Assembly (NCBI RefSeq): GCF_014650455.1
Contig: NZ_BMUZ01000002.1
Coordinates: 278,125 to 342,124, forward strand
DNA length: 64,000 bases
DNA from: Streptomyces xanthochromogenes
Lineage (GTDB): Bacteria > Actinomycetota > Actinomycetes > Streptomycetales > Streptomycetaceae
Reading direction: 5' to 3'
A model generated the notes under the pieces. The model was given only the letters and a program-made list of their open reading frames with translations, searched no databases and was not told the origin of the DNA. This document shows, in pieces, positions 55,787 through 64,000 of the stretch. Every line of letters begins with the position of its first letter. Position 1 is the first letter of the stretch. A program made the position numbers and the translations under genes.

Positions 55787-56767
55787 CTATGCGTAGAGTT
55801 GGCGCAGCCCATGGGCGGCCTCGATGAAGCGGGCGCGCAGGCCGGCGGGCTCCATGACCTCCAACTCCGGTCCCAGGGAGAGGAGTTGGCTGTACGCCAC
55901 GTCCTGGGACTCGACCGGAAGGGTGAGGGTCAGCCAGCCGTCCTCGTCCGCCTCTCCGGCGCGCTCCAATGCCTCGCGGACGGGACCCCGGTCGCCGGTG
56001 GCGTACGGCAACAGGGCGGCTCCGGCCGGCGAGACCCGTACGACCACCGTCTCCCTGAGCACCGCGCGGGCGAACTCCTCGGCCCGTGCCTCCCAGAAGC
56101 GCGGCAGGTCGAAGTCCTCGTCCCGCACGAAGCGGTCCTCGCCGACCGCGACCGCCGTGAACCGGTCGAGCCGGTACACCCGGAAGTCGCCGCGCTCCTC
56201 GGCGGGGCGTGCGCACAGGTACCAGACGCCCGCCTTCAGGACCAGGCCGTACGGTTCCAGGTTCCGCTCCGCCTCGGGGCGGTCCGGGCGCCGGTAGCCC
56301 ACCCGTACGTTCCGGTCGTCCCACACCGCTTCGGCCACGGCGGGCAGCAGCTCGGGCGTCTCGGGCTCCTGCCACCAGCCGGGGGCGTCCAGATGGAAGC
56401 GCTGGGCGGCGACGGAGGGAGCGTCCTTGAGGGAGGGGAGCAGGGCCGCCGACACCTTCAGACGGGCGGCCGAGGCGGCGTCCTCCAGGCCCATCTCCCG
56501 CAGCGCGCCCGGTACGCCGGACAGGAAGAGCACCTCGGCCTCGGAGCGGGCCAGGCCCGTGAGGCGGGTGCGGTACCCGCCGACCAGGCGGTAGCCGCCC
56601 GCCCGTCCCCGGTCCGCGTACACCGGCACCCCCGCCTCCGCGAGCGCCTGCGCGTCCCGGGTGACGGTGCGCTCGGAGACCTCCAGCTCCCGGGCCAGTT
56701 CGGCGGCGGTCATGGCGGGCCTCGCCTGGAGGAGCAGCACCATCTTGATGAGCCGGGCAGCACGCAT
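55787..56767 (-). CDS. WYL-domain transcriptional regulator (YafY type)
   Basis: 326 residues. The N-terminal helix-turn-helix of DeoR type (TAAELARELEVSERTVTRDA) is followed by a WYL domain (GLVLKAGVWYLCARP; DFRVYRLDRFTAVAV) and the C-terminal WCX extension (VVVRVSPAGAALLPYA; VESQDVAYSQLLSLGPELEV). WYL domains bind nucleotides or nucleic acids. Start MRAARLIKM at 56767: CAGAAT lies six bases upstream with no ribosome-binding site, so the message may be leaderless. Confidence 0.9.
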   Translation of the reverse strand: MRAARLIKMVLLLQARPAMTAAELARELEVSERTVTRDAQALAEAGVPVYADRGRAGGYRLVGGYRTRLTGLARSEAEVLFLSGVPGALREMGLEDAASAARLKVSAALLPSLKDAPSVAAQRFHLDAPGWWQEPETPELLPAVAEAVWDDRNVRVGYRRPDRPEAERNLEPYGLVLKAGVWYLCARPAEERGDFRVYRLDRFTAVAVGEDRFVRDEDFDLPRFWEARAEEFARAVLRETVVVRVSPAGAALLPYATGDRGPVREALERAGEADEDGWLTLTLPVESQDVAYSQLLSLGPELEVMEPAGLRARFIEAAHGLRQLYA

Positions 56768-56942
56768 GGGCCCATTCTGCGCGCTCTCGCCGCGCGGCCG
56801 TGGCTGGCCGTGCGGGCTTGCCCCGGCGGGGCGGGCTTGTCCGCGCGGCTGCCTTCCGGGGGAGGGTGGGGGACTGCGCGCTCGGCCGCGCACGGCCTGG
56901 GGTCGAAGGCGGTCGCTTTTCGGGTGCGGGCCGTCCCCGGCC

Positions 56943-57172
56943 GGTCGCGCAGTTCCCCGCGCCCCTGGTTGCCTGGGGCTGGACAGGGACGTGTCTTCGG
57001 GGCGTGCCTGCGGACCCCGTCTTCGGGTGCGGACCGTGCGTGGCCGGTCGCACAGTTCCCCGCGCCCCCAACTCCCCGGGCCCGGCCCGCGCCCGGACCA
57101 CCGGCCATCGGACCTGCGTCCGCAACACCCCGGGCCCGGCCCGCGCCTGGACCACCGGCCATCGGACCTGCG
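56943..57172. repeat. Repeat-rich spacer with REP-like elements and a 45-bp direct repeat
   Basis: The 442-bp region 56768-57209 has no supported gene. It contains two copies of a word built around CAGTTCCCCGCGCCCC (56943-56965 and 57046-57068), an element scattered widely in Streptomyces spacers, and two copies of a 45-bp unit (57074-57118 and 57128-57172, one mismatch, 54-bp period) containing GGACCACCGGCCATCGGACC. Confidence 0.85.
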
Positions 57173-57209
57173 CCCCCCCAAGGCCCGGGCCCCGGTCGCG
57201 TCCGGAGGG

Positions 57210-57983
57210 CTAGGACTCGGTGAGGGCGATCACCGAGAACACCCCGCCCTGCGGGTCCCGCAGCAGGGCGAAGCGGCCGGGCGGGATCGAGGTGGGCGGG
57301 ACGTGGACCTCGCCGTCCAGTTCCCGTGCCCGCGCGGCGACCGCGTCGCAGTCCTCGACCTGGACGTACACCATCCAGTGCGCCGGCACCTCGGGCGGGA
57401 AGTCGGAGCCCATCCGCATCATGCCGCTGAAGCTCTCCCCGCCGAGCTTCCACTCCGTGTACTCGGAGGACGATCCGTACGGGTCGGCCGCGTCGGCGTG
57501 CCAGCCGAAGACCGTCCCGTAGAACGTCTTCGCCCGGTCGCTGTCGCGGGTGAGGAGCTCGAACCAGCACATGCCGCCCGGCTCGTCCACGACGCCGAAG
57601 CCGTGGTGCTCCTTGGGCTGCCAGACGCCGAACACCGCGCCCTCGGGGTCGCTGAGCACCGCGAGCCGGCCGGACTCGAAGACGTCCATGGGGCCCGCGA
57701 CGATCGAGCCGCCGTTGCCGGTCACCGTCGCGGCCGTCGCGTCGGCCGACTCGACCTGGAAGTACGCCAGCCAGGCCACCGGCTGCTCCGGCGCCATGCA
57801 GGGCCCGTACCCGCCGACGTACCGGTCGCCGAGCAGGAACATGCCGTAGCCACCTGCCTCCTCCATCGGCACGTCCGCGCCCTGCCAGCCGAAGAGGTCT
57901 CCGTAGAAGGCCTTGGCCGCGGGCACGTCGGTCGTCGAGAGGTCGGCCCAGACGGGTGCGGACGGGCGGTCGGAGATCTTCAT
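57210..57983 (-). CDS. Double VOC (glyoxalase/bleomycin-resistance-like) protein
   Basis: 257 residues made of two VOC modules: VWADLSTTDVPAAKAFYGDLFGW-type start (about residues 11-33) with FQVESADA and LSDPEGAVFGVWQP; then CWFELLTRDSDRAKTFYGTV with VYVQVEDCDA and LLRDPQGGVFSVI. Proteins of this type bind small molecules or metals; activity cannot be assigned. GGGAGCAGCGC precedes the ATG at 57983. Confidence 0.9.
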   Translation of the reverse strand: MKISDRPSAPVWADLSTTDVPAAKAFYGDLFGWQGADVPMEEAGGYGMFLLGDRYVGGYGPCMAPEQPVAWLAYFQVESADATAATVTGNGGSIVAGPMDVFESGRLAVLSDPEGAVFGVWQPKEHHGFGVVDEPGGMCWFELLTRDSDRAKTFYGTVFGWHADAADPYGSSSEYTEWKLGGESFSGMMRMGSDFPPEVPAHWMVYVQVEDCDAVAARARELDGEVHVPPTSIPPGRFALLRDPQGGVFSVIALTES

Positions 57984-58025
57984 GCGCTGCTCCCGGAGTC
58001 GTACCGCCCCCGGTCGACATTGACG

Positions 58026-58066
58026 CACGCGTGCCCCGACCCGGCAATCGGGACGGGGCACGCGTG
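58026..58066 (-). terminator. Long hairpin terminator after aceE
   Basis: Two 18-base arms (58026-58043 and 58049-58066) pair with a single mismatch around a GCAAT loop, between the aceE stop and the VOC gene start. Strong terminator candidate for aceE. Confidence 0.8.
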
Positions 58067-58132
58067 GGTGACCTCCGGGTCGGGCCCGGGCCGCGGTGCT
58101 CGCACACCGGAGCCGGGACCGGACCCCGCGGC

Positions 58133-60829
58133 CTACAGGCCGTAGCGCTCGCGCGCTTCCTTCACGGACGTGACCGGGACCTCGCCGCGCTTGGCGAGCT
58201 GGGCCAGGGCCGCGACGACGATCGACTGGGCGTCGACGCCGAAGTGGCGGCGGGCCGCCTCGCGGGTGTCGGAGAGGCCGAAGCCGTCCGCGCCCAGCGA
58301 GGAGTAGTCCTGCTCGACCCACTGCGCGATCTGGTCCGGGACCTGGCGCATGTAGTCGGACACCGCGAGGACGGGGGACTCCACGCCCTCAAGTGCCTTG
58401 CGGATGAAGGGAGTTCGCTCCTCGCCGCGCAGCAGGGCGGCGTCCGCCTCCAGGGCGTCGCGGCGCAGCTCGGTCCAGGAGGTGGCGGACCACACGTCGG
58501 CGGCCACGCCCCACTCCTCGGCGAGCAGCTTCTGTGCTTCGAGCGTCCAGTGGATCGCGGTACCCGAGCCCAGCAGCTGGATGCGCGAGGCGTTGACAGG
58601 GACGGTGACGCCCGCGGACTCCGCCGTGTTGAAGCGGTACAGGCCCTTGACGATGCCCTCGTCGATGCCCGAGGGCTTCGCCGGCTGCGGCATCGGCTCG
58701 TTGTAGACCGTCAGGTAGTAGAAGACGTCCCGGTCCTCGCCCGGGGCCGCCTCGCCGTACATCCGGCGCAGACCGTCCTTGACGATGGCCGCGACCTCGT
58801 AGGCGAAGGCCGGGTCGTAGGACAGGGCCGCCGGGTTGGTCGCCGCGATCACCGGGGAGTGGCCGTCCGCGTGCTGGAGGCCCTCACCGGTCAGGGTCGT
58901 ACGGCCGGCGGTGGCGCCCACCAGGAAGCCGCGGCCGAGCTGGTCGCCGAGCTGCCACATCTGGTCGGCCGTCCGCTGCCAGCCGAACATCGAGTAGAAG
59001 ATGTAGAACGGGATCATCGGTTCGCCGTGCGTGGCGTACGCGGACGACGCGGCGATGAAGTCGGCCATCGAGCCGGCCTCGGTGATGCCCTCGTTGAGGA
59101 TCTGGCCGTCCTTGGCCTCGCGGTAGTACATCAGCTGGTCGCGGTCGACCGGCTCGTACGTCTGGCCCTTCGGCGAGTAGATGCCGAGCGAGGGGAACAG
59201 CGACTCCATGCCGAAGGTGCGGGCCTCGTCCGGGACGATCGGGACCCAGCGCTTGCCGGTCGTCTTGTCGCGGATCAGGTCCTTCATCAGCCGGACGAAC
59301 GCCATGGTGGTGGCCATGGACTGGCTGCCGGAGCCCTTGTCGAAGGCCGCGAACGACTTGTCGGCCGGGGCCGGCAGCGGGGCGATCGCGTGGCTGCGGC
59401 GGGCCGGGGCCGGGCCGCCGAGCGCCGCGCGGCGCTCCTGGAGGTAGCGGACCTCGGGGGAGCCGGCGCCGGGGTGGCCGTAGGGGACCTGGCCGTCGAC
59501 GAACTGGGCGTCCGAGATGGGCAGTTCAAGAAGGTCACGCATGTTCTTGAACTCGTCGTTGGTGAGCTTCTTCATCTGGTGGTTCGCGTTCTTGGACGCG
59601 AAGCCCTCACCGAGGGTGAAGCCCTTGACGGTCTGCGCCAGGATGACGGTCGGCGCACCCTTGTGGGACAGGGCGGCCTTGTAGGCGGCGTACACCTTGC
59701 GCGGCTCGTGGCCACCGCGCGAGAGGTGGAAGCACTCCAGGATCTTGTCGTCCGAGAGCAGCTTCGCCATCTCGACGAGCGCCGGGTCCTTGCCGAAGAA
59801 GTCCTCGCGGATGTAGGCCGCGTCGCGCGTCTGGTACGTCTGCACCTGGGCGTCGGGGACCTCGCGGAGGCGGCGGACGAGCGCGCCGGTGGTGTCGAGC
59901 TGGAAGAGCTCGTCCCAGGCGCCGCCCCACAGCGACTTCACGACGTTCCAGCCGGCGCCGCGGAACTGGGCCTCCAGCTCCTGCACGATCTTGAAGTTGG
60001 CGCGGACCGGGCCGTCGAGGCGCTGCAGGTTGCAGTTGATGACGAAGGTCAGGTTGTCCAGACCCTCGCGGGCGGCGAGCGCGAGGGCCGCCGTCGACTC
60101 GGGCTCGTCCATCTCGCCGTCACCGAGGAACGCCCACACGTGGGAGTTGGAGACGTCCTTGATGTTCCGGTTGGTGAGGTACCGGTTGAAGCGCGCCTGG
60201 TAGATCGCGGAGAGCGGGCCGAGTCCCATGGACACGGTCGGGAACTCCCACAGCCAGGGCAGGCGGCGCGGGTGCGGGTAGGACGGCAGGCCGTCGCCGC
60301 CGGACTCCTGGCGGAACTTGTCGAGGTGCGCCTCGGTGAGGCGGCCGTCGAGGAAGGCGCGGGCGTAGATGCCGGGCGAGGCGTGGCCCTGGATGTAGAG
60401 CTGGTCGCCGGATCCGTCGCCCTCCTTCCCGCGGAAGAAGTGGTTGAAGCCGGTCTCGTACAGCCAGGCCGCGGACGCGAAGGTCGCGATGTGGCCGCCG
60501 ACGCCGTACTTCGAGCCGCGGGTCACCATGGCCGCCGCGTTCCAGCGGTTCCACGCGGTGATCCGGCGCTCCATCTCCTCGTCGCCGTCGATGGCGGGCT
60601 CGGAGGAGGAGGGAATGGTGTTGACGTAGTCCGTCTCCAGCAGCTTCGGCAGGGCGAGGCCCGCGCCTTCGGCGTGCTGCAGCGTGCGGCGCATCAGATA
60701 CGCGGCCCGGTGCGGGCCGGCGGCCTTGGCGACGGCATCGAGGGAGGCCGCCCATTCGGCGGTCTCCTCGGTGTCACGGTCCGGGAGCTGGTCGAGCTCG
60801 CTCGGAAACTTGGCTACGGGGTCGATCAT
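58133..60829 (-). CDS. aceE: Pyruvate dehydrogenase E1 component, homodimeric type
   Basis: 898-residue thiamine-diphosphate enzyme that decarboxylates pyruvate and acetylates the lipoyl arm of the E2 protein. The N-terminal half has YIQGHASPGIYARAFL and the cofactor motif GDGEMDEPESTAALA ending in NLTFVINCNLQ. The middle has ILAQTVKGFTLGEGFASKN, and the C-terminal half WVPIVPDEARTFGMESLF, NEGITEAGSMADF and FYIFYSMFGWQRTADQ. Length matches AceE. Adjacent genes encode a GntR regulator and SucB. Its promoter contains a palindrome that overlaps the -35 box. Confidence 0.98.
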   Translation of the reverse strand: MIDPVAKFPSELDQLPDRDTEETAEWAASLDAVAKAAGPHRAAYLMRRTLQHAEGAGLALPKLLETDYVNTIPSSSEPAIDGDEEMERRITAWNRWNAAAMVTRGSKYGVGGHIATFASAAWLYETGFNHFFRGKEGDGSGDQLYIQGHASPGIYARAFLDGRLTEAHLDKFRQESGGDGLPSYPHPRRLPWLWEFPTVSMGLGPLSAIYQARFNRYLTNRNIKDVSNSHVWAFLGDGEMDEPESTAALALAAREGLDNLTFVINCNLQRLDGPVRANFKIVQELEAQFRGAGWNVVKSLWGGAWDELFQLDTTGALVRRLREVPDAQVQTYQTRDAAYIREDFFGKDPALVEMAKLLSDDKILECFHLSRGGHEPRKVYAAYKAALSHKGAPTVILAQTVKGFTLGEGFASKNANHQMKKLTNDEFKNMRDLLELPISDAQFVDGQVPYGHPGAGSPEVRYLQERRAALGGPAPARRSHAIAPLPAPADKSFAAFDKGSGSQSMATTMAFVRLMKDLIRDKTTGKRWVPIVPDEARTFGMESLFPSLGIYSPKGQTYEPVDRDQLMYYREAKDGQILNEGITEAGSMADFIAASSAYATHGEPMIPFYIFYSMFGWQRTADQMWQLGDQLGRGFLVGATAGRTTLTGEGLQHADGHSPVIAATNPAALSYDPAFAYEVAAIVKDGLRRMYGEAAPGEDRDVFYYLTVYNEPMPQPAKPSGIDEGIVKGLYRFNTAESAGVTVPVNASRIQLLGSGTAIHWTLEAQKLLAEEWGVAADVWSATSWTELRRDALEADAALLRGEERTPFIRKALEGVESPVLAVSDYMRQVPDQIAQWVEQDYSSLGADGFGLSDTREAARRHFGVDAQSIVVAALAQLAKRGEVPVTSVKEARERYGL

Positions 60830-60917
60830 GATCGCCGCCTTCCGGACAGGAGGGGGGTGGAGAAATAGGGGCCTTTGTCTGGCAGGACGGGGCCTTGGAC
60901 CGGTGAGTCCGCCGTTG

Positions 60918-60947
60918 ACTGTAAGCCGACGATCGATGATCGATCAA
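60918..60947 (-). promoter_or_regulatory. aceE promoter with embedded palindromic operator
   Basis: On the aceE strand TTGATC (60947-60942), an 18-bp spacer and TACAGT (60923-60918) form a good promoter about 90 bp before the start codon. The perfect palindrome GATCGATGATCGATC (60931-60945) covers part of the -35 box and the spacer. A GntR/FCD regulator gene lies directly upstream (61056-61682) and is the natural candidate to bind it. Confidence 0.7.
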
Positions 60948-61055
60948 AGCGTTGGGCCAAAAACTTCTTCGAATCGCAAAAGTCGGCACAGGGTGCCGTA
61001 AAAAAGGGCACCGGGTGCCTTGGATTGCCAGGTGCCCGGCCGGCTGCCGTGCAGG

Positions 61056-61682
61056 TCAGGCGCTACGCGGCGCGCACCCCAGGACATGGGCCTTCACCAG
61101 CGCGCCGATGGCCGGATCGCGCCGCCGGAACGCCGCCACGAGGTCCTCGTGCTCCTCGGCGTACGACTTCTGTACGGTTCCGAGCCAGCGGATCGAGAGC
61201 GCCGTGAACACCTCGATGCCGAGGCCCTCCCATGTGTGCAACAGCACACTGTTGTCGGCGGCCCGCACCAGTTCCCGGTGGAATCCGACCGTGTGCCGCA
61301 CCTGCGCGGTGCCGTCGGCCGCCCGGTCCGCCGCGTACAGGGCCGCCACGTGCGGCTCCAGGGCCGAGCAGTCCCCGGCGAGCCGCTCGGCCGCGAGCTC
61401 GGCCGCGATCTGCTCCAGACCGGCCCGGACCGGATAGCTCTCCTCCAGGTCCGCCGCGCTCAGATTGCGCACCCGTACGCCCTTGTTGGGCGCCGACTCG
61501 ATCAGGCGCAGGCTCTCCAGCTCGCGCAGGGCCTCGCGCACCGGCGTCTGGCTGACCTGGAGCTCCACCGCGATGCGCCGCTCCACGATCCGCTCACCGG
61601 GCTTCCAGCGCCCGCTGACGATCCCCTCCACGATGTGCTCGCGGATCTGCTCGCGCAGCGAGTGGACGACGGGCACGGTCAT
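61056..61682 (-). CDS. GntR/FCD regulator upstream of aceE
   Basis: 208 residues, FadR subfamily. Winged helix in the first 75 residues (REQIREHIVEGIVSGRWKPG, RRIAVELQVSQTPVREALRE, LESLRLIESAPNKGV). The C-terminal FCD domain has YPVRAGLEQIAAELAAER, FHRELVRAADN and EEHEDLVAAFRRRD with the His/Asp residues usually binding a metal and an organic acid. It lies 226 bp upstream of aceE on the same strand and is bounded by a strong terminator after sucB. Pyruvate or a related acid is a plausible ligand by analogy with PdhR; this is inference. Confidence 0.88.
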   Translation of the reverse strand: MTVPVVHSLREQIREHIVEGIVSGRWKPGERIVERRIAVELQVSQTPVREALRELESLRLIESAPNKGVRVRNLSAADLEESYPVRAGLEQIAAELAAERLAGDCSALEPHVAALYAADRAADGTAQVRHTVGFHRELVRAADNSVLLHTWEGLGIEVFTALSIRWLGTVQKSYAEEHEDLVAAFRRRDPAIGALVKAHVLGCAPRSA

Positions 61683-61721
61683 GCGGGCTCCTTAGGGCGA
61701 GCGGTGACCTCCAAACAATAC

Positions 61722-61763
61722 GGCCGCGTCCCCGTCCGGAAGTGCCCGGACGGGGACGCGGCC
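61722..61763 (-). terminator. Strong terminator after sucB
   Basis: Two 18-base arms pair perfectly (GGCCGCGTCCCCGTCCGG and its complement) around a 6-base loop, 47 bp past the sucB stop and before the GntR gene start. Confidence 0.85.
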
Positions 61764-61810
61764 GCTGGTGAGACGAGTCTTACAGCCGTCCCACGGTGCC
61801 TCTCAGGGCC

Positions 61811-63595
61811 TTACAGGCCGAGCTCGACCTCGAACTCGCCGGCCTCCAGGATCGCCTTGACGGCGCTCAGGTAGCGAGCCGCGTCGGCGCCGTCCACCAG
61901 ACGGTGGTCGTAGGAGAGCGCGAGGTAGGTCATGTCGCGGATACCGATGACGGTGCCCTCGGCGGTCTCGATGACCGCCGGACGCTTGACCGTGGCACCG
62001 ATGCCCAGGATGGCGACCTGGTTCGGCGGCACGATGACCGTGTCGAACAGCGCACCGCGCGAGCCGGTGTTGCTGATCGTGAAGGTCGCGCCGGACAGCT
62101 CGTCCGGGGTGATCTTGTTGGCGCGGACCTTGCCGGCCAGCTCCGCGGTCGCCTTCGAGATGCCGGCGAGGTTGAGACCGCCCGCGTTCTTGATGACCGG
62201 GGTCATCAGACCCTTCTCGGAGTCCACGGCGATGCCGATGTTCTCCGAGTCGAAGTACGTGATGGTGCCCTCGTCCTCGTTGATCCGGGCGTTGATGACC
62301 GGGTGGGCCTTCAGCGCCTGGGCCGCCGCCTTCACGAAGAACGGCATCGGGGACAGCTTGACGCCCTCGCGGGCGGCGAAGGAGTCCTTCGCGGCCGCGC
62401 GCAGCTTCATCAGCTTGGTGATGTCCACCTCGACGACGCTGGTGAGCTGCGCCTGCGAGTGCAGGGCCTTCATCATGTTGTCGCCGATGACCTTGCGCAT
62501 GCGGGTCATCTTGACCGTCTGGCCGCGCAGCGGGGACGCCTCCAGGGAGGGGGCGGCCTTCGCGGCGGGGGCAGCGGCGGCAGCGGCCGGAGCCGGAGCC
62601 TTGGCGGCCTCGGCGGCGGCGATGACGTCCTGCTTGCGGATGCGACCGCCGACGCCGGTGCCCTTGACAGCGCCCAGGTCCACACCGGACTCGGAGGCGA
62701 GCTTGCGGACCAGCGGCGTGACGTACGCGCCGTCGTCACCGGAGGTGGCGGCGGGAGCGGACGCCGGAGCGGCAGCCGGTGCCGGAGCGGCCGCGGGAGC
62801 CGGGGTGGCCGGAGCCGGTGCGGCGGGGGCGGCCGGAGCGGCGGCGGGGGCCGGAGCCGGAGCGGCCGGAGCGGGCGCCGGGGCAGCGGCCGGAGCCGGG
62901 GCGGGGGCGGCCGCGGGGGCCGGGGCGGCCGGAGCCGGGGCAGCGGCCGGAGCGGCGCCCGGGGCACCGATGACGGCGAGCTTGGCGCCGACCTCGGCGG
63001 TCTCGTCCTCACCGACGACGATCTCGAGCAGCACGCCCGCGACCGGAGCCGGGATCTCGGTGTCGACCTTGTCGGTGGAGACCTCGAGCAGCGGCTCGTC
63101 CTCGGCCACCTCCTCGCCGACCTCCTTGAGCCAGCGGGTGACGGTGCCCTCGGTCACGCTCTCGCCGAGCGCGGGGAGGACGACGTCGGTGCCCTCGGCG
63201 GAGCCACCGCCGGAAGCGGCCTCGGCCGTGGGGGCCGGGGCGGGGGTCTCGGCCTCGGTGGAGGGCGCGGCCTGCGGCGCGGGCGCCTCCTGGGCCGGAG
63301 CCTCCTGTGCCGGGGCGGCCTCGGCGGCCGGAGCGGCCTCGGCCGCGGGGGCGCCGGTGCCGTCATCGATGATGGCGAGCTCGGCGCCGACCTCGACGGT
63401 CTCGTCCTCGGCCACCTTGATGGAGGCCAGGATGCCGGAGGCGGGGGCGGGGATCTCGGTGTCGACCTTGTCGGTCGAGACCTCGAGCAGCGGCTCGTCG
63501 GCCTCGACGCGCTCGCCCTCGGCCTTCAGCCAGCGGGTGACGGTGCCCTCGGTGACGCTCTCGCCGAGCGCCGGAAGGGTTACGGAAACCGACAT
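61811..63595 (-). CDS. sucB: 2-oxoglutarate dehydrogenase E2 (dihydrolipoamide acyltransferase)
   Basis: 594 residues. Two lipoyl domains with lipoylated Lys43 and Lys176 (both in STDKVDTE), separated and followed by long Ala/Pro linkers. The peripheral subunit-binding domain is at about 295-330 ([20 protein letters not shown]). The catalytic domain ends with His564 and Asp568 ([10 protein letters not shown]). It transfers the acyl group from lipoyl to coenzyme A. Annotated by analogy with the Streptomyces lpd-sucB pair; acetyl versus succinyl specificity is not settled by sequence alone. It lies 55 bp downstream of lpd. Confidence 0.94.
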   Translation of the reverse strand: MSVSVTLPALGESVTEGTVTRWLKAEGERVEADEPLLEVSTDKVDTEIPAPASGILASIKVAEDETVEVGAELAIIDDGTGAPAAEAAPAAEAAPAQEAPAQEAPAPQAAPSTEAETPAPAPTAEAASGGGSAEGTDVVLPALGESVTEGTVTRWLKEVGEEVAEDEPLLEVSTDKVDTEIPAPVAGVLLEIVVGEDETAEVGAKLAVIGAPGAAPAAAPAPAAPAPAAAPAPAPAAAPAPAPAAPAPAPAAAPAAPAAPAPATPAPAAAPAPAAAPASAPAATSGDDGAYVTPLVRKLASESGVDLGAVKGTGVGGRIRKQDVIAAAEAAKAPAPAAAAAAPAAKAAPSLEASPLRGQTVKMTRMRKVIGDNMMKALHSQAQLTSVVEVDITKLMKLRAAAKDSFAAREGVKLSPMPFFVKAAAQALKAHPVINARINEDEGTITYFDSENIGIAVDSEKGLMTPVIKNAGGLNLAGISKATAELAGKVRANKITPDELSGATFTISNTGSRGALFDTVIVPPNQVAILGIGATVKRPAVIETAEGTVIGIRDMTYLALSYDHRLVDGADAARYLSAVKAILEAGEFEVELGL

Positions 63596-63650
63596 GGTTT
63601 CGGTTGCTCCTTACGAAATTGCGGTAGTGGTCGTCGCGCCCGAGGGGCTG

Positions 63651-64000
63651 TTAGTCGTGGGAGTGCAGCGGCTTGCCGGCCAGCGCCAGGTGGGCCTCGC
63701 CGAGCGCCTCGTTCTGCGTCGGGTGCGCGTGGATGAGCTGCGCGACCTCGGCCGGCAGCGCCTCCCAGTTGTAGATCAGCTGGGCTTCGCCGACCTGCTC
63801 GCCCATACGGTCACCGACCATGTGGACGCCGACCACGGCGCCGTCCTTGACCTGGACGAGCTTGATCTCGCCCGCGGTCTTGAGGATCTTGCTCTTGCCG
63901 TTGCCCGCGAGGTTGTACTTCAGAGCGACGACCTTGTCCGCGCCGTAGATCTCCTTGGCCTTGGCCTCGGTGATGCCCACGGAGGCGACCTCGGGGTGGC
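63651..64000 (-). CDS. lpd: Dihydrolipoamide dehydrogenase, C-terminal part
   Basis: About 116 C-terminal residues; the 5' part lies beyond the right edge. Visible: HPEVASVGITEAKAKEIYG, the dimerisation domain (VQVKDGAVVGVHMVGDRMGE) and the catalytic His-Glu region IHAHPTQNEALGEAHLA. It reoxidises dihydrolipoyl groups with NAD for the 2-oxoacid dehydrogenases. First gene of an lpd-sucB pair. Confidence 0.96.
   Translation of the reverse strand, partial: HPEVASVGITEAKAKEIYGADKVVALKYNLAGNGKSKILKTAGEIKLVQVKDGAVVGVHMVGDRMGEQVGEAQLIYNWEALPAEVAQLIHAHPTQNEALGEAHLALAGKPLHSHD

Noticed and set aside
56768..57209. Possible coding in the repeat-rich spacer
   Set aside because: Open frames run through but the sequence consists of direct repeats, including dispersed elements, with no start signal.
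57956..60868. 970-codon open frame on the plus strand opposite aceE
   Set aside because: Shadow of a gene with intact thiamine-diphosphate enzyme motifs; Val/Gly/Arg-rich with no recognisable fold.

Overview
The window is high-GC actinobacterial DNA. Codon usage, strongly GC-biased third positions, leaderless genes with TANNNT-type -10 boxes and the gene order all point to Streptomyces. The block lpd-sucB-gntR-aceE ... lipB/lipA ... glnA ... glnII ... malEFG is the same core-chromosome neighbourhood known from S. coelicolor (around SCO2180 to SCO2232). I see no phage genes, transposases, CRISPR arrays, rRNA or tRNA genes.

Layout. 1-7600: maltodextrin uptake and breakdown (alpha-glucosidase, MalE-MalF-MalG-type ABC importer, second alpha-glucosidase, LacI repressor). 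7626-9741: cyanate detoxification (cynS, cynT and divergent cynR). 9926-15235: a secreted amylase-pullulanase that carries the same CTTGCAG operator motif as the maltose locus. 15272-19080: an NB-ARC/TPR protein and a receiver-PP2C phosphatase with a TTA codon. 19097-21813: a TetR / flavin-iron-sulfur reductase / di-iron-type hydrolase operon. 21901-28636: a sigma-like membrane protein, a tyrosine phosphatase, a membrane protein, a small lipoprotein, a DUF1996 protein and an RlmG-like methyltransferase. 28751-31477: a NarL-type two-component system and a stand-alone winged-helix regulator. 31565-41658: nitrogen assimilation (glnII and glnA, each with a GlnR box), with a 39-residue ORF, a Gfo/Idh oxidoreductase, an ArsC-like protein, a cobalamin riboswitch driving a nickel/cobalt permease, an ABC exporter, an RDD protein and a DUF4191 protein. 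41981-43866: lipA and lipB. 44099-57983: an NsdA-like regulator, a FAD oxidoreductase, a DUF4097 lipoprotein, an epimerase, a GNAT acetyltransferase, an M20 amidohydrolase, TetR/SDR, DUF4240, two paralogous GntR-type regulators around a small membrane protein, a WYL regulator and a VOC protein. 58133-64000: 2-oxoacid dehydrogenase genes (aceE, its likely GntR regulator, sucB, partial lpd).

How the parts fit. Extracellular pullulanase releases maltodextrins. The MalEFG-type importer brings them in and two cytoplasmic GH13 glucosidases hydrolyse them, with LacI control through CTTGCAG sites. LipA and LipB make the lipoyl cofactor needed by SucB and the AceE complex encoded nearby. GlnA and GlnII share GlnR control. 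CynT supplies bicarbonate to cyanase.

The less ordinary signals are: a 39-residue conserved-looking ORF beside glnII; a pair of GntR paralogues sharing an unassigned C-terminal domain and a TGCCAATG motif; a degenerate sigma-like domain fused to a membrane anchor and an outer domain; a receiver-phosphatase lacking the receiver lysine and carrying a TTA codon; a palindromic operator placed exactly in the aceE promoter; and three separate short duplications with an identical 44-bp period, two of them copying the 3' end of a gene including its stop codon.
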